A stretch of DNA of 64,000 nt from Micromonospora olivasterospora (lineage in GTDB: Bacteria; Actinomycetota; Actinomycetes; Mycobacteriales; Micromonosporaceae), in contig NZ_VLKE01000001.1 in assembly GCF_007830265.1 (NCBI RefSeq), positions 496,001 to 560,000 on the forward strand, given 5' to 3'. How positions within the stretch are numbered: position 1 is the stretch's first letter; each line of letters begins with the position of its first letter. A program made the translations under genes and the position numbers. Positions 43,122 through 50,908 of this stretch are shown here, one piece after another. Below the pieces are notes generated by a model. It was given only the letters and a program-made list of their open reading frames with translations. It was not told the DNA's origin and ran no database searches.

Positions 43122-43168
43122 GACATAGCGGCGTTCCTGCGGCTCGGATACCGCCATGTCCCCGACAT
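43122..43168. repeat. Pair of CGACAT repeats 42 bp apart
   Basis: GACAT cores at 43122 and 43164, each preceded by GTCCCC and the second within CATGTCCCCGACATG, are exactly 42 bp apart. The same pair at 42 or 41 bp spacing occurs at 52984/53026 and 53147/53188. Here it lies 150-200 bp upstream of the first beta-helix gene. Confidence 0.55.
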
Positions 43169-43183
43169 GACCAGAATGTGGGG

Positions 43184-43257
43184 CTTTTTCAGATACGTCC
43201 TTGTCATGAGGATCCTTCTCATACGGTGGAGATCAGAGGCTGCAACCGATTTGTAGC
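43184..43257 (+). promoter_or_regulatory. Promoter region of the first beta-helix gene
   Basis: Three blocks are shared in order and exact spacing with 45432-45505, upstream of the paralog: a T-run with ATACG (43184-43197), TTCTCATACGGTGG (43216-43229) and GCTGCAACCGATTTGTAGC (43239-43257), the last an imperfect palindrome. Conserved spacing of 32 and 23 bp argues for a promoter plus activator site rather than chance. The 5' leader would be about 55-60 bases. Confidence 0.6.
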
Positions 43258-43318
43258 TGGTCGCGCCCGCTCGGGCGGTGCGACCCCGTCTGGTAGCAGG
43301 AAAGGGCGGAAAGCTCTG

Positions 43319-45205
43319 ATGTCCAACGACGAAACGACTCTCGACGGCGGGGCCGATACGGCCGCGCCGATCAGAAGGCGGCGCCTCTGGGTCGCCACCG
43401 GCGTGGCCGGCCTGACCGGCGTCGTCGGCCTGGCGGCGCTCGGTGGATTGGCCGCCCGCAACGACAAGTCCGACACCCCGGAACGGGTTGCCGACAACCA
43501 CGCGGCCGCACCGCAGATCGCCAGCGACGCCGAGCCAGGTCACGACGCCGACGAGAAGCAGAACCGGGCGGACCCGAACGACCGGGACGGCAAGGGTCGT
43601 GCCGACTGGGATCGCGGGCGGGTGCGTGAGGTGCCGTGTGACGACGAGAAGCTGGTCGAGGCGATCGATCTGGCGAACCGGGATCACGGCGGCACGTTGA
43701 AGCTGGCCGAGCGTTGCACCTACGAGCTGAGCTTCGCGGACAAGGAGTCCGGCACGGGCCTGCCGACGATCAGGCAGAGGATCTCGATCAAGGGTAACGA
43801 CGCGACCATCAAGCGCGACTCCGAGGACGCCTTCCGGCTCTTCCGGGTCGCCGACGGCGGCGACCTGACCCTGAAGGACCTCACCCTCAAAGACGGCAAC
43901 GCCGCCGAGTTCAAGTACGGCGCCGCACCGAGCACAGCATCGGGCTCCGGCTCACCGGGTTCGGGGTCGCAGAGCGGCACGCAGGCCGACATGGACGCCG
44001 ACATGGAGGCCGGCACGCAGGCTGGCGCCCAGGACGCCGCGCAGGGCTCCCAGGATTCGGGGTCGCAGTCCGGGTCTCCGTGGTCGCCGGACAAGGACAA
44101 GGACAAGGAGAAGAAGGAAGGCGAGGCCGACGGCGGCGCACTGCTCGTCGAACGCGGCGGCAGCGCACAGCTGAAGAAGGTCCACCTGACCCGCAACAAC
44201 GCCGAAGGCAACGGCGGCGCAGCCGCCAACTTCGGCCGCCTCGACATCGAAGACAGCAAGGTCGACGACAACCACGCCGGCAAGAACGGCGGCGGCGTCT
44301 TCAACCGCGGCGTCCTCAAGATCAAGGACACCCACATCGCCGACAACACCGCCGGCGAGAACGGCGGCGGCATCGCCAACGGCGAAGCCAAAGACAAGAA
44401 CAAGCACCACGACAAGGACAACAAGGACTACTGGGTCAAGGGCCGCGACGAAGCCGGCACCGTCGAGATCATCAGCACCCACGAGGGCAAGGACAAGTTC
44501 CGCACCGACATCGAGAACAACCGCGCCGGCGACAACGGCGGCGGCCTGTTCAGCTCCGGCGGATTCGTCAAGATCTCCTTCACCACCATCAAGCAGAACA
44601 CCGCCTGCAACAGCGGCGGCGGCATCTACGCCGCCAACACCGACCTGACCCTCGACCACGTCATCGTCGCCAAGAACCACGCCGACAAGGACGGCGGCGG
44701 CATCGTCAACACCGGCGGCGAAGACAAGAAGAAGGACTGGCCCACCAACGGCGACAAGAAGGACCAGGACAACAAGCGCCACGGCAACAAGGAGCAGGAG
44801 GCCACCGCCACCATCTCCGACAGCGCCATCATCGACAACACCGCCGGACGCTTCGGCGGCGGCATCTTCAACGGCGACACCGACGTCAAACTCAAGGAAG
44901 GCTTCAAGGAAGAACCCGGCAGCAAGGACAAGGAAAAGGACGACAACGCCACCCTCACGCTCCGGGACACCGAGATCAAGGGCAACACCGCCCTCAACGG
45001 CGGCGGCATCTTCAACAACAAGGGCACAGTCACCCTGACCAACACCAGCGTCACCAAGAACACCGCCACCGACTCCGCCAAGACCCACCGCGTCGCCGGC
45101 GGCATCCTCAACAACGAAGGCAACGTCCGCCTCGACGACAAGTCCACCGTCACCGACAACGACCCCACCAACTGCGGCGGCACCGTCAAGGACTGCTTCA
45201 ACTGA
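43319..45205 (+). CDS. Surface/secreted parallel beta-helix (POMP-like repeat) protein, copy 1
   Basis: A 628-residue protein. After a short N-terminus (MSNDETTLDGG) an Arg cluster and a hydrophobic segment (LWVATGVAGLTGVVGLAALGG) form a signal or membrane anchor. An acidic/basic linker and VREVPCDDEKLVEAIDLAN open the beta-helix. From about residue 280 repeated coils carry GGGIFN or GGGIYA and DNTAG-type turns, as in polymorphic membrane protein repeats. Lys/Asp stretches (DKDKDKEKKEG) interrupt it. It ends TNCGGTVKDCFN with a likely disulfide. Role probably adhesion or envelope structure; no catalytic motif is known. The C-terminal two thirds are nearly identical to the next gene. A strong terminator follows. 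Confidence 0.8.
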   Translation: MSNDETTLDGGADTAAPIRRRRLWVATGVAGLTGVVGLAALGGLAARNDKSDTPERVADNHAAAPQIASDAEPGHDADEKQNRADPNDRDGKGRADWDRGRVREVPCDDEKLVEAIDLANRDHGGTLKLAERCTYELSFADKESGTGLPTIRQRISIKGNDATIKRDSEDAFRLFRVADGGDLTLKDLTLKDGNAAEFKYGAAPSTASGSGSPGSGSQSGTQADMDADMEAGTQAGAQDAAQGSQDSGSQSGSPWSPDKDKDKEKKEGEADGGALLVERGGSAQLKKVHLTRNNAEGNGGAAANFGRLDIEDSKVDDNHAGKNGGGVFNRGVLKIKDTHIADNTAGENGGGIANGEAKDKNKHHDKDNKDYWVKGRDEAGTVEIISTHEGKDKFRTDIENNRAGDNGGGLFSSGGFVKISFTTIKQNTACNSGGGIYAANTDLTLDHVIVAKNHADKDGGGIVNTGGEDKKKDWPTNGDKKDQDNKRHGNKEQEATATISDSAIIDNTAGRFGGGIFNGDTDVKLKEGFKEEPGSKDKEKDDNATLTLRDTEIKGNTALNGGGIFNNKGTVTLTNTSVTKNTATDSAKTHRVAGGILNNEGNVRLDDKSTVTDNDPTNCGGTVKDCFN

Positions 45206-45225
45206 ACCACCACATAACCGAGGAA

Positions 45226-45258
45226 GTCCCTTTCCGCCGGGTCACGGCGGAAAGGGAC
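45226..45258. terminator. Terminator after the first beta-helix gene
   Basis: A perfect 14-bp stem, GTCCCTTTCCGCCG with its complement, surrounds a 5-base loop 20 bp after the stop. It separates the two paralogs transcriptionally, so each needs its own promoter, as found. Confidence 0.8.
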
Positions 45259-45431
45259 CCTCTTCCTTCGGCGTCACCACCGGGCGGTTCGTCGCCGTCA
45301 CCGCCGATGCGAGCCGTCCGCGGACGACCGCCAACTTCCGCCCCGTCCGGCACCCCTTCGCAGGCCCTGACACCGCTGCTGCACTGCGGTCCCCCGTGCG
45401 GCCGGCCGCACCGCCCGCCCCTAATGCGGGT

Positions 45432-45505
45432 TTTTTTCGCATACGGGCACGAGGTGAAGAAGGTTCTCATACGGTGGTCTTCAGCAGCTACAACCGATTT
45501 GTAGC
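45432..45505 (+). promoter_or_regulatory. Promoter region of the second beta-helix gene
   Basis: It repeats the three blocks seen at 43184-43257 with the same spacing: T-run plus ATACG, TTCTCATACGGTGG (45464-45477) and GCTACAACCGATTTGTAGC (45487-45505). Here the last block is a perfect palindrome with 7-bp arms. A 60-base leader with a purine-rich ribosome site leads to the ATG at 45568. Sequence between 45259 and 45431 shows nothing else clear. Confidence 0.6.
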
Positions 45506-45567
45506 GAAGGCCGCCTCGCCGTGGCGAAGCGACCTTGTCGGGTACAAGGAGAGGGCAGAGAGCTCCG

Positions 45568-47646
45568 ATGTCCAACTACCTTCGCAATAACGATGACGCC
45601 ACCCGGGAGACGATCTCCCCGATTCGTCGTCGCCGGATCTGGCTGGCAACGGGCGTCATGGGCCTGACCGGAGCGGTCAGCCTCGCCGGTGTGGCGTACG
45701 CGACCACCGGGGCCGTCGGTCCCCACCGGCTCGCCGACGTGAAGTGGTCGACCGCCCAGCAGCTCACCAAGGACGATGCGCGGGGCGAGGCGGGCCGGGA
45801 CGAGGAAGGCCGGAAAAAGGAACGGCGGAACGAGGAAGGCCGGGACAAGGACCACGGCGACTGGAGCGACCGGGACGGCAAGGGCCGCGACGACGAGGAT
45901 CGCGGGCGGGTGCGTGAGGTGCCGTGTGACGACGAGAAGCTGGTCGAGGCGATCGATCTGGCGAACCGGGACCACGGCGGCACGTTGAAGCTGGCCGAGC
46001 GTTGCACCTACGAGCTGAGCTTCGCGGACAAGGAGTCCGGCACGGGCCTGCCGACGATCAGGCAGAGGATCTCGATCAAGGGCAACGACGCGACCATCAA
46101 ACGCGACTCCGAGGACGCCTTCCGGCTCTTCCGGGTCGCCGACGGCGGCGACCTGACCCTGAAGGACCTCACCCTCAAAGACGGCAACGCCGCCGAGTTC
46201 AAGTACGGCGCCGCACCGAGCACACCATCGGGCTCCGGCTCACCGGGTTCGGGTACGCAGAGCGGCGCCCAGCCCGGTGCGCAGGGCGGCGCTTCGGGTG
46301 CGCAGAGCGGCGCCCAGCCCGGTGCGCAGAGCGGCGCCCCGGCCGTCGTGCAGGGTGCCGCGCAAGCCGCCCCGCAGACCGGTACCCAGGGCGGCGCCCA
46401 GACCGCCCCGCAGACCGGCGCCCAGACCGCCTCTGCCCAGGGCGCCCAGGGGGCGCCGGGCATGCAGGCGGCGCAGGGCTCGGGGTCGCAGGGTGGGTCC
46501 AGCCCGCAGTCCGGGTCTCCGTGGTCGCCGGACAAGGACAAGGACAAGGAGAAGAAGGAAGGCGAGGCCGACGGCGGCGCACTGCTCGTCGAACGCGGCG
46601 GCAGCGCCCAGCTGAAGAAGGTCCACCTGACCCGCAACAACGCCGAAGGCAACGGCGGCGCAGCCGCCAACTTCGGCCGCCTCGACATCGAAGACAGCAA
46701 GGTCGACGACAACCACGCCGGCAAGAACGGCGGCGGCATCTTCAACCGCGGCGTCCTCAAGATCAAGGACACCCACATCGCCGACAACACCGCCGGCGAG
46801 AACGGCGGCGGCATCGCCAACGGCGAAGCCAAAGACAAGAACAAGCACCACGACAAGGACAACAAGGACTACTGGGTCAAGGGCCGCGACGAAGCCGGCA
46901 CCGTCGAGATCATCAGCACCCACGAGGGCAAGGACAAGTTCCGCACCGACATCGAGAACAACCGCGCCGGCGACAACGGCGGCGGCCTGTTCAGCTCCGG
47001 CGGATTCGTCAAGATCTCCTTCACCACCATCAAGCAGAACACCGCCTGCAACAGCGGCGGCGGCATCTACGCCGCCAACACCGACCTGACCCTCGACCAC
47101 GTCATCGTCGCCAAGAACCACGCCGACAAGGACGGCGGCGGCATCGTCAACACCGGCGGCGAAGACAAGAAGAAGGACTGGCCCACCAACGGCGACAAGA
47201 AGGACCAGGACAACAAGCGCCACGGCAACAAGGAGCAGGAGGCCACCGCCACCATCTCCGACAGCGCCATCATCGACAACACCGCCGGACGCTTCGGCGG
47301 CGGCATCTTCAACGGCGACACCGACGTCAAACTCAAGGAAGGCTTCAAGGAAGAACCCGGCAGCAAGGACAAGGAAAAGGACGACAACGCCACCCTCACG
47401 CTCCGGGACACCGAGATCAAGGGCAACACCGCCCTCAACGGCGGCGGCATCTTCAACAACGAGGGCACAGTCACCCTGACCAACACCCGCGTCACCAAGA
47501 ACACCGCCACCGACTCCGCCAAGACCCACCGCGTCGCCGGCGGCATCCTCAACAACGAAGGCAACGTCCGCCTCGACGACAAGTCCACCGTCACCGACAA
47601 CGACCCCACCAACTGCGGCGGCACCGTCAAGGACTGCTTCAACTGA
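45568..47646 (+). CDS. Surface/secreted parallel beta-helix (POMP-like repeat) protein, copy 2
   Basis: A 692-residue paralog of the preceding protein. The N-terminal 110 residues differ (MSNYLRNNDDATRETISPIR, anchor LATGVMGLTGAVSLAGVAYA, then a Glu/Arg-rich linker). From VREVPCDDEKLVEAIDL to the end the two proteins are almost identical, with only isolated changes such as GGGIFN for GGGVFN and NNEGTVTLTNTRV for NNKGTVTLTNTSV. The exception is the linker before the helix, which here is a longer Ala/Gln/Gly repeat (AQPGAQGGASGAQSGAQ type). DNA identity extends to synonymous positions, so the copies are recent or kept alike by gene conversion. Predicted to be exported and anchored or released; function unknown. 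Confidence 0.8.
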   Translation: MSNYLRNNDDATRETISPIRRRRIWLATGVMGLTGAVSLAGVAYATTGAVGPHRLADVKWSTAQQLTKDDARGEAGRDEEGRKKERRNEEGRDKDHGDWSDRDGKGRDDEDRGRVREVPCDDEKLVEAIDLANRDHGGTLKLAERCTYELSFADKESGTGLPTIRQRISIKGNDATIKRDSEDAFRLFRVADGGDLTLKDLTLKDGNAAEFKYGAAPSTPSGSGSPGSGTQSGAQPGAQGGASGAQSGAQPGAQSGAPAVVQGAAQAAPQTGTQGGAQTAPQTGAQTASAQGAQGAPGMQAAQGSGSQGGSSPQSGSPWSPDKDKDKEKKEGEADGGALLVERGGSAQLKKVHLTRNNAEGNGGAAANFGRLDIEDSKVDDNHAGKNGGGIFNRGVLKIKDTHIADNTAGENGGGIANGEAKDKNKHHDKDNKDYWVKGRDEAGTVEIISTHEGKDKFRTDIENNRAGDNGGGLFSSGGFVKISFTTIKQNTACNSGGGIYAANTDLTLDHVIVAKNHADKDGGGIVNTGGEDKKKDWPTNGDKKDQDNKRHGNKEQEATATISDSAIIDNTAGRFGGGIFNGDTDVKLKEGFKEEPGSKDKEKDDNATLTLRDTEIKGNTALNGGGIFNNEGTVTLTNTRVTKNTATDSAKTHRVAGGILNNEGNVRLDDKSTVTDNDPTNCGGTVKDCFN

Positions 47647-47678
47647 CCGACGGTTCAGCGAAACGGGGTCCACGCAGT

Positions 47679-47718
47679 GATCCGGCCCCCTGCCACCGAA
47701 GTGGCAGGGGGCCGGATC
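47679..47718. terminator. Bidirectional terminator
   Basis: A perfect 18-bp stem, GATCCGGCCCCCTGCCAC and its complement with loop CGAA, sits between the convergent second beta-helix gene and the amylase-like gene. It can end transcription from both sides. Confidence 0.88.
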
Positions 47719-47727
47719 GTCGTCGGG

Positions 47728-49332
47728 TCAGCTCTGGACGAAGACCGCCACGCTGCGCCCCGGCACGGTGAACGTGCCGCTCGCCCGGTCGAACGACGCG
47801 GTCCGCAGCACCGGGTCGGCCGAGTCGCGCAGCACCGGGTGCAGCGCCACGTCCGCCCCCCGCAGCCCGGGGACCTGCTGCGTCGCCGCCTGGGGGGTGG
47901 CGTTGAAGACGACCGTCAGGGACTTCCACTTCCCGTCGAGCCCACGGGCGTCGACGGTCATGGTGAGCACGCCCGGGGTCTCGGCGGCGCCGGAGAGCGG
48001 GAAGGCGACCCGCTGCTGCACCTGCTCGGCGGTGGTCAGCCCGAACACCGGCGAGGAACGGCGGATCCGCAGCATCTCCGCGTACCGGGCGCCGGCCAGG
48101 TCGATCGCCGCGCAGTCCGGCACCAGCTTCGGGTCGGCCAGCAGCGGCTTCGCGTACGGCCACTTGTCCTGGTTGTCCGCCGCGGGCGGCAGGCCGGCGC
48201 CGAACCCGTTGCCCTGGGCGCAGTCCCAGCGGATCTGGTTGAACCAGTCTCCCGAGTTGCCGGCCTTCTCGGCGGCGCGGGCGATGCCCTGGCTGAACTG
48301 CGGCCAGAACTCCAGGTTGGCGTGCTCGACGGTGTCCAGCCGGAAGCCGTCGACGCCCGTGTCGGCGATCCAGTCGCCGTAGATCTTCGTCATCCCGCGC
48401 ACCACCTCGGGGCGCTCGGTCCACAGGTCGTCCAGGCCGAAGAAGTCGCCGTACTCGCTGTTCTCGCCGGCAAAGGTCGAGTCGCCCCGGTTGTGGTACA
48501 TGGTGGGGTCGTTGAGCCACGCCGGGACCTTGGCCTTCGCATCTGCGGGGGTGGCGAAGGTCGGGGTGTACGGGAAGGGCTCGGCGTCGACCTCGGGGAA
48601 GTCCCGGTTGCCGTCGGCGTAGTTGCGGTCCTCGAAGGGGCGCCCCTGCGCGTCGGTGTACGGGGAGGTCTTCTTGTCCACGTAGGTGTACGTGTTCTCG
48701 GCGTACCTGATCACGTCGGCGGTGTGGTTGACGATGACGTCGAGGTAGACCTTGATGCCCCGCTGGTGGGCCTGCCGGACCAGCTTCTTCAGGTCCGCGT
48801 TCGTGCCGAAGTGCGGGTCGACCTGGGTGAAGTCGGTGATCCAGTACCCGTGGTAGCCGGCCGAGACGTCCGCGCCGCTGCCCTGCACGGGGCGGTTCTT
48901 GAAGACCGGGGCGAGCCAGATGGCGGTGGTGCCGAGGCCCTGGACGTAGTCGAGCCGGTCCATCACCCCCTTGAGGTCGCCGCCGTGGTAGAAGCCCTTG
49001 TCCTTCGGATCGAGGCCGGTGCTGAGCCGGTCGCCCGCCAGCCCTCCGGCGTCGTTGCGCGGATCGCCGTTGGCGAACCGGTCGGGCAGGACGAAGTAGA
49101 ACTGCTCGGCGCGGCCGGCCTTCGTGCCGGCGGCGAGCAGGGCCGCGGCGGAGGGCTCGGAGCGCCACTGCGCCGCGCCGGCGACGGCGAGGGGGTCGGT
49201 GCCGGCGGAGCGGTCGGTGATGTCGCTACCGGGGTTACGCACGGCGACGGGGGCGCCGACGAGGGCGAGGGCGAGGGCGAGGGTGGAGACCGAGGCGAGC
49301 ATCGCTGTGCGGGGCATCGGCGGGGGTTTCAT
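47728..49332 (-). CDS. Alpha-amylase/pullulanase family protein with internal deletion
   Basis: A 534-residue secreted GH13-type protein; the ATG at 49332 follows GAGAGAGG and opens a signal peptide (LASVSTLALALALVGAPVAV). The first 360 residues are an amylase module: FYFVLPDRFANGDPRND, VYLDVIVNHTADV and the nucleophile Asp in VDGFRLDTVEHANLEFWPQ. Then the sequence jumps at about residue 365 to the C-terminal part of a pullulanase (GDWFNQIRWDCAQGNGFG, ADNQDKWPYAKPLLAD, LRIRRSSPVFGL) and its beta-sandwich end. The amylase region with the catalytic Glu and third Asp, and the whole pullulanase core, are absent. It is in frame but very likely inactive as a hydrolase. Upstream are LacI-like operators. 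Confidence 0.8.
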   Translation of the reverse strand: MKPPPMPRTAMLASVSTLALALALVGAPVAVRNPGSDITDRSAGTDPLAVAGAAQWRSEPSAAALLAAGTKAGRAEQFYFVLPDRFANGDPRNDAGGLAGDRLSTGLDPKDKGFYHGGDLKGVMDRLDYVQGLGTTAIWLAPVFKNRPVQGSGADVSAGYHGYWITDFTQVDPHFGTNADLKKLVRQAHQRGIKVYLDVIVNHTADVIRYAENTYTYVDKKTSPYTDAQGRPFEDRNYADGNRDFPEVDAEPFPYTPTFATPADAKAKVPAWLNDPTMYHNRGDSTFAGENSEYGDFFGLDDLWTERPEVVRGMTKIYGDWIADTGVDGFRLDTVEHANLEFWPQFSQGIARAAEKAGNSGDWFNQIRWDCAQGNGFGAGLPPAADNQDKWPYAKPLLADPKLVPDCAAIDLAGARYAEMLRIRRSSPVFGLTTAEQVQQRVAFPLSGAAETPGVLTMTVDARGLDGKWKSLTVVFNATPQAATQQVPGLRGADVALHPVLRDSADPVLRTASFDRASGTFTVPGRSVAVFVQS

Positions 49333-49372
49333 CGACGGCCTCTCTCTGGTCGTGATTCGCCCGCACGCTAGC

Positions 49373-49437
49373 CCTTGCCGAAACATTCTGCAATACCTTG
49401 CAAACCAAGTCGTAACAAAGCAGCAGCCTTGCGAAAG
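49373..49437 (-). promoter_or_regulatory. LacI/MalR-like operator cluster upstream of the amylase-like gene
   Basis: Three CCTTGC boxes (49373-49384, 49396-49406, 49427-49437) lie 40-105 bp upstream of the start. The middle one is half of the palindrome TGCAATACCTTGCA (49389-49402). Such CTTGCA-type repeats are typical of LacI-family control of maltose and starch genes in Streptomyces. Regulator identity is inferred. Confidence 0.5.
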
Positions 49438-49493
49438 ACCGGCTCAGGACATGGTGGACGGTGCGCGTCACATGCCCCGGCGGGGCGGGGTGC

Positions 49494-50183
49494 TCAGTCG
49501 AGGCCGGCGCAGGCGGCGTCGCCGACCGTGCAGCTCGTCGGCCGGTTGGCGCGGGTGCGGTCGTACTGGAACCGCAGCGGAACCGTGCCGCCCGGCGCGA
49601 GGCCGGCCCCGCCGGTGAACGTCCAGGTGTCGCCCGAGCGGCTGACCTGGCCCTGCGGGGCACCCTCGACCCAGGACGCCACCAGGCGAGCGTCGGGGAC
49701 GGTCAGCCGGACCGTCCACTCCTGATCCGTGCCCGAGGCGTTGCGCAGCAGCACCTCACCGACGAAGGAGCGGTTGAACTCCTCGACCACCCGGTACGTG
49801 CCGGTGACCGGGGGCGGCGAAACCAGCGCCGACTCCACCGGCGGCGCGGACACCGACGCCGGCCCGCCGGGGGCAGACGGGCTCGGGCTACGGCCGGCGG
49901 GCCGAGTGGCGCTCGGCGAGGGTGTGGCGCGCGGAGTGAGCCGGGGCGCCACCGGTGCGGGCGGCTCCGCCGCAGCTCGGCGCACCGACGGCGTCGGCAG
50001 CGGCATGGTCGCCTCCGGCTCGGGCAGCACCAGCCCGGCGGGCGCCCGCCCCCGGTACGCCCCGAGCGCGACGACCAGGAGCACCACCATCACGACCACG
50101 CCCACCGACACCACGATCCAGGGCGAGGAGGCGACGGCGGCACTGGCGTCGGGGGTGCGTCGCGTGCGACGGCTGCCGGACAT
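49494..50183 (-). CDS. Membrane-anchored protein with CBM2-like cellulose-binding domain
   Basis: A 229-residue protein. Its N-terminus is basic (SGSRRTRRTP), then comes one membrane helix (IVVSVGVVVMVVLLVVALGA, about residues 24-43) and a Pro/Ser/Ala-rich linker of about 75 residues. The C-terminal domain (about 130-220) resembles family 2 carbohydrate-binding modules: YRVVEEFNRSFVGEVLLRN, then ASWVEGAPQGQVSRSGDTW and GGTVPLRFQYDR, with Trp residues for sugar stacking. No catalytic domain is attached. It would display a polysaccharide-binding domain outside the cell. The ATG at 50183 is clear. The amylase-like gene lies 160 bp downstream on the same strand. Confidence 0.75.
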   Translation of the reverse strand: MSGSRRTRRTPDASAAVASSPWIVVSVGVVVMVVLLVVALGAYRGRAPAGLVLPEPEATMPLPTPSVRRAAAEPPAPVAPRLTPRATPSPSATRPAGRSPSPSAPGGPASVSAPPVESALVSPPPVTGTYRVVEEFNRSFVGEVLLRNASGTDQEWTVRLTVPDARLVASWVEGAPQGQVSRSGDTWTFTGGAGLAPGGTVPLRFQYDRTRANRPTSCTVGDAACAGLD

Positions 50184-50319
50184 AACCCTCCCCCTCGACG
50201 GTCTGCGTCCGCAGAGCGTATCGATCGGCGGCGACCGGTGGAAAGTGCCGGGGGATCGGCCGACCGTCCTGACGGTACGGTCGTTCGGCCCGGCGGCGAT
50301 CGGCGCGATGGCGAGGCCG

Positions 50320-50415
50320 CCCCGGGCGGCGCACCGAGCGCCGGAGCCGGCGGCGTCACGCCGTCGGCCCCGGGCGGCGCGCCGAACGCCGGAGCCGGCG
50401 GCGTCACGCCGTCGG
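50320..50415. repeat. 48-bp tandem repeat, two copies
   Basis: Two adjacent 48-bp units (50320-50367 and 50368-50415) differ at two or three bases; six bases of a third follow. They lie right after the stop of the NTF2-like gene (50426-50821, minus strand) in the gap to the next gene. On the minus strand the unit could encode GVTPPAPA-type repeats, but no start supports this. Confidence 0.75.
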
Positions 50416-50425
50416 CCCCGGCGAA

Positions 50426-50821
50426 TCAGACGATCCGGATCACCGTGCAGATGACGAAGCCGCCGTCGGTGCCGCGCAGCAGGTACCGGTAGCGCTCGCC
50501 CGGCACCCGCCGGCCCTGGCTGTCCAGGAACTCCCACTCCACGGCCACCTCGATCAGCGACGCGGAGACCGGGTTGACGTCCTCGATCGCGGCGTGCGCC
50601 GCGACCAGCTCGTGCTCGGTGTAGTCGGGTGCGGCGCCCACGAAGGACAGCGCCACCGCCGCCGGGGAGGCGAACGAGAAGCTGTACGTGTCGGCGACCA
50701 CCAGCCCGGGCAGGGCGTAGCAGCCGGCGACGGCGGCCACGTCGCCGGCGGTCAGCGCGACGCCGTACCGGTCGAAGAATTCGGTCAGCGCGTCGAGATC
50801 GGTGGAGGCTGTCACGAGCAC
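50426..50821 (-). CDS. NTF2-like (SnoaL-type fold) protein
   Basis: A 131-residue protein with the cone-shaped NTF2-like fold pattern: an N-terminal helix pair (LDALTEFFDRYGVALTAGDV), AAVAGCYALPGLVVAD, and C-terminal strands EVAVEWEFLDSQGRRVPGERYRYLL and FVICTVIRIV shortened to their key turns. No catalytic residues identify a reaction; such proteins can be isomerases, cyclases or binding proteins. The start is a GTG at 50821 or at 50815. Tandem 48-bp repeats follow its stop. Confidence 0.7.
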   Translation of the reverse strand: MLVTASTDLDALTEFFDRYGVALTAGDVAAVAGCYALPGLVVADTYSFSFASPAAVALSFVGAAPDYTEHELVAAHAAIEDVNPVSASLIEVAVEWEFLDSQGRRVPGERYRYLLRGTDGGFVICTVIRIV

Positions 50822-50908
50822 TGTGATTGCCGGCCGGCCGGCCTGGCAAACCCCGGCGGCGGCCAGGACACCGGCCTCGGGGAACTCCCGCGCCGCCCGG
50901 CCCGACGC

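Noticed and set aside
44080..45504. Gln/Arg/His-rich long frames within the beta-helix genes
   Set aside because: They are the +1 shadow of the repetitive GGC/AAC coding pattern, appear in both paralogs only for that reason and have no start signals.
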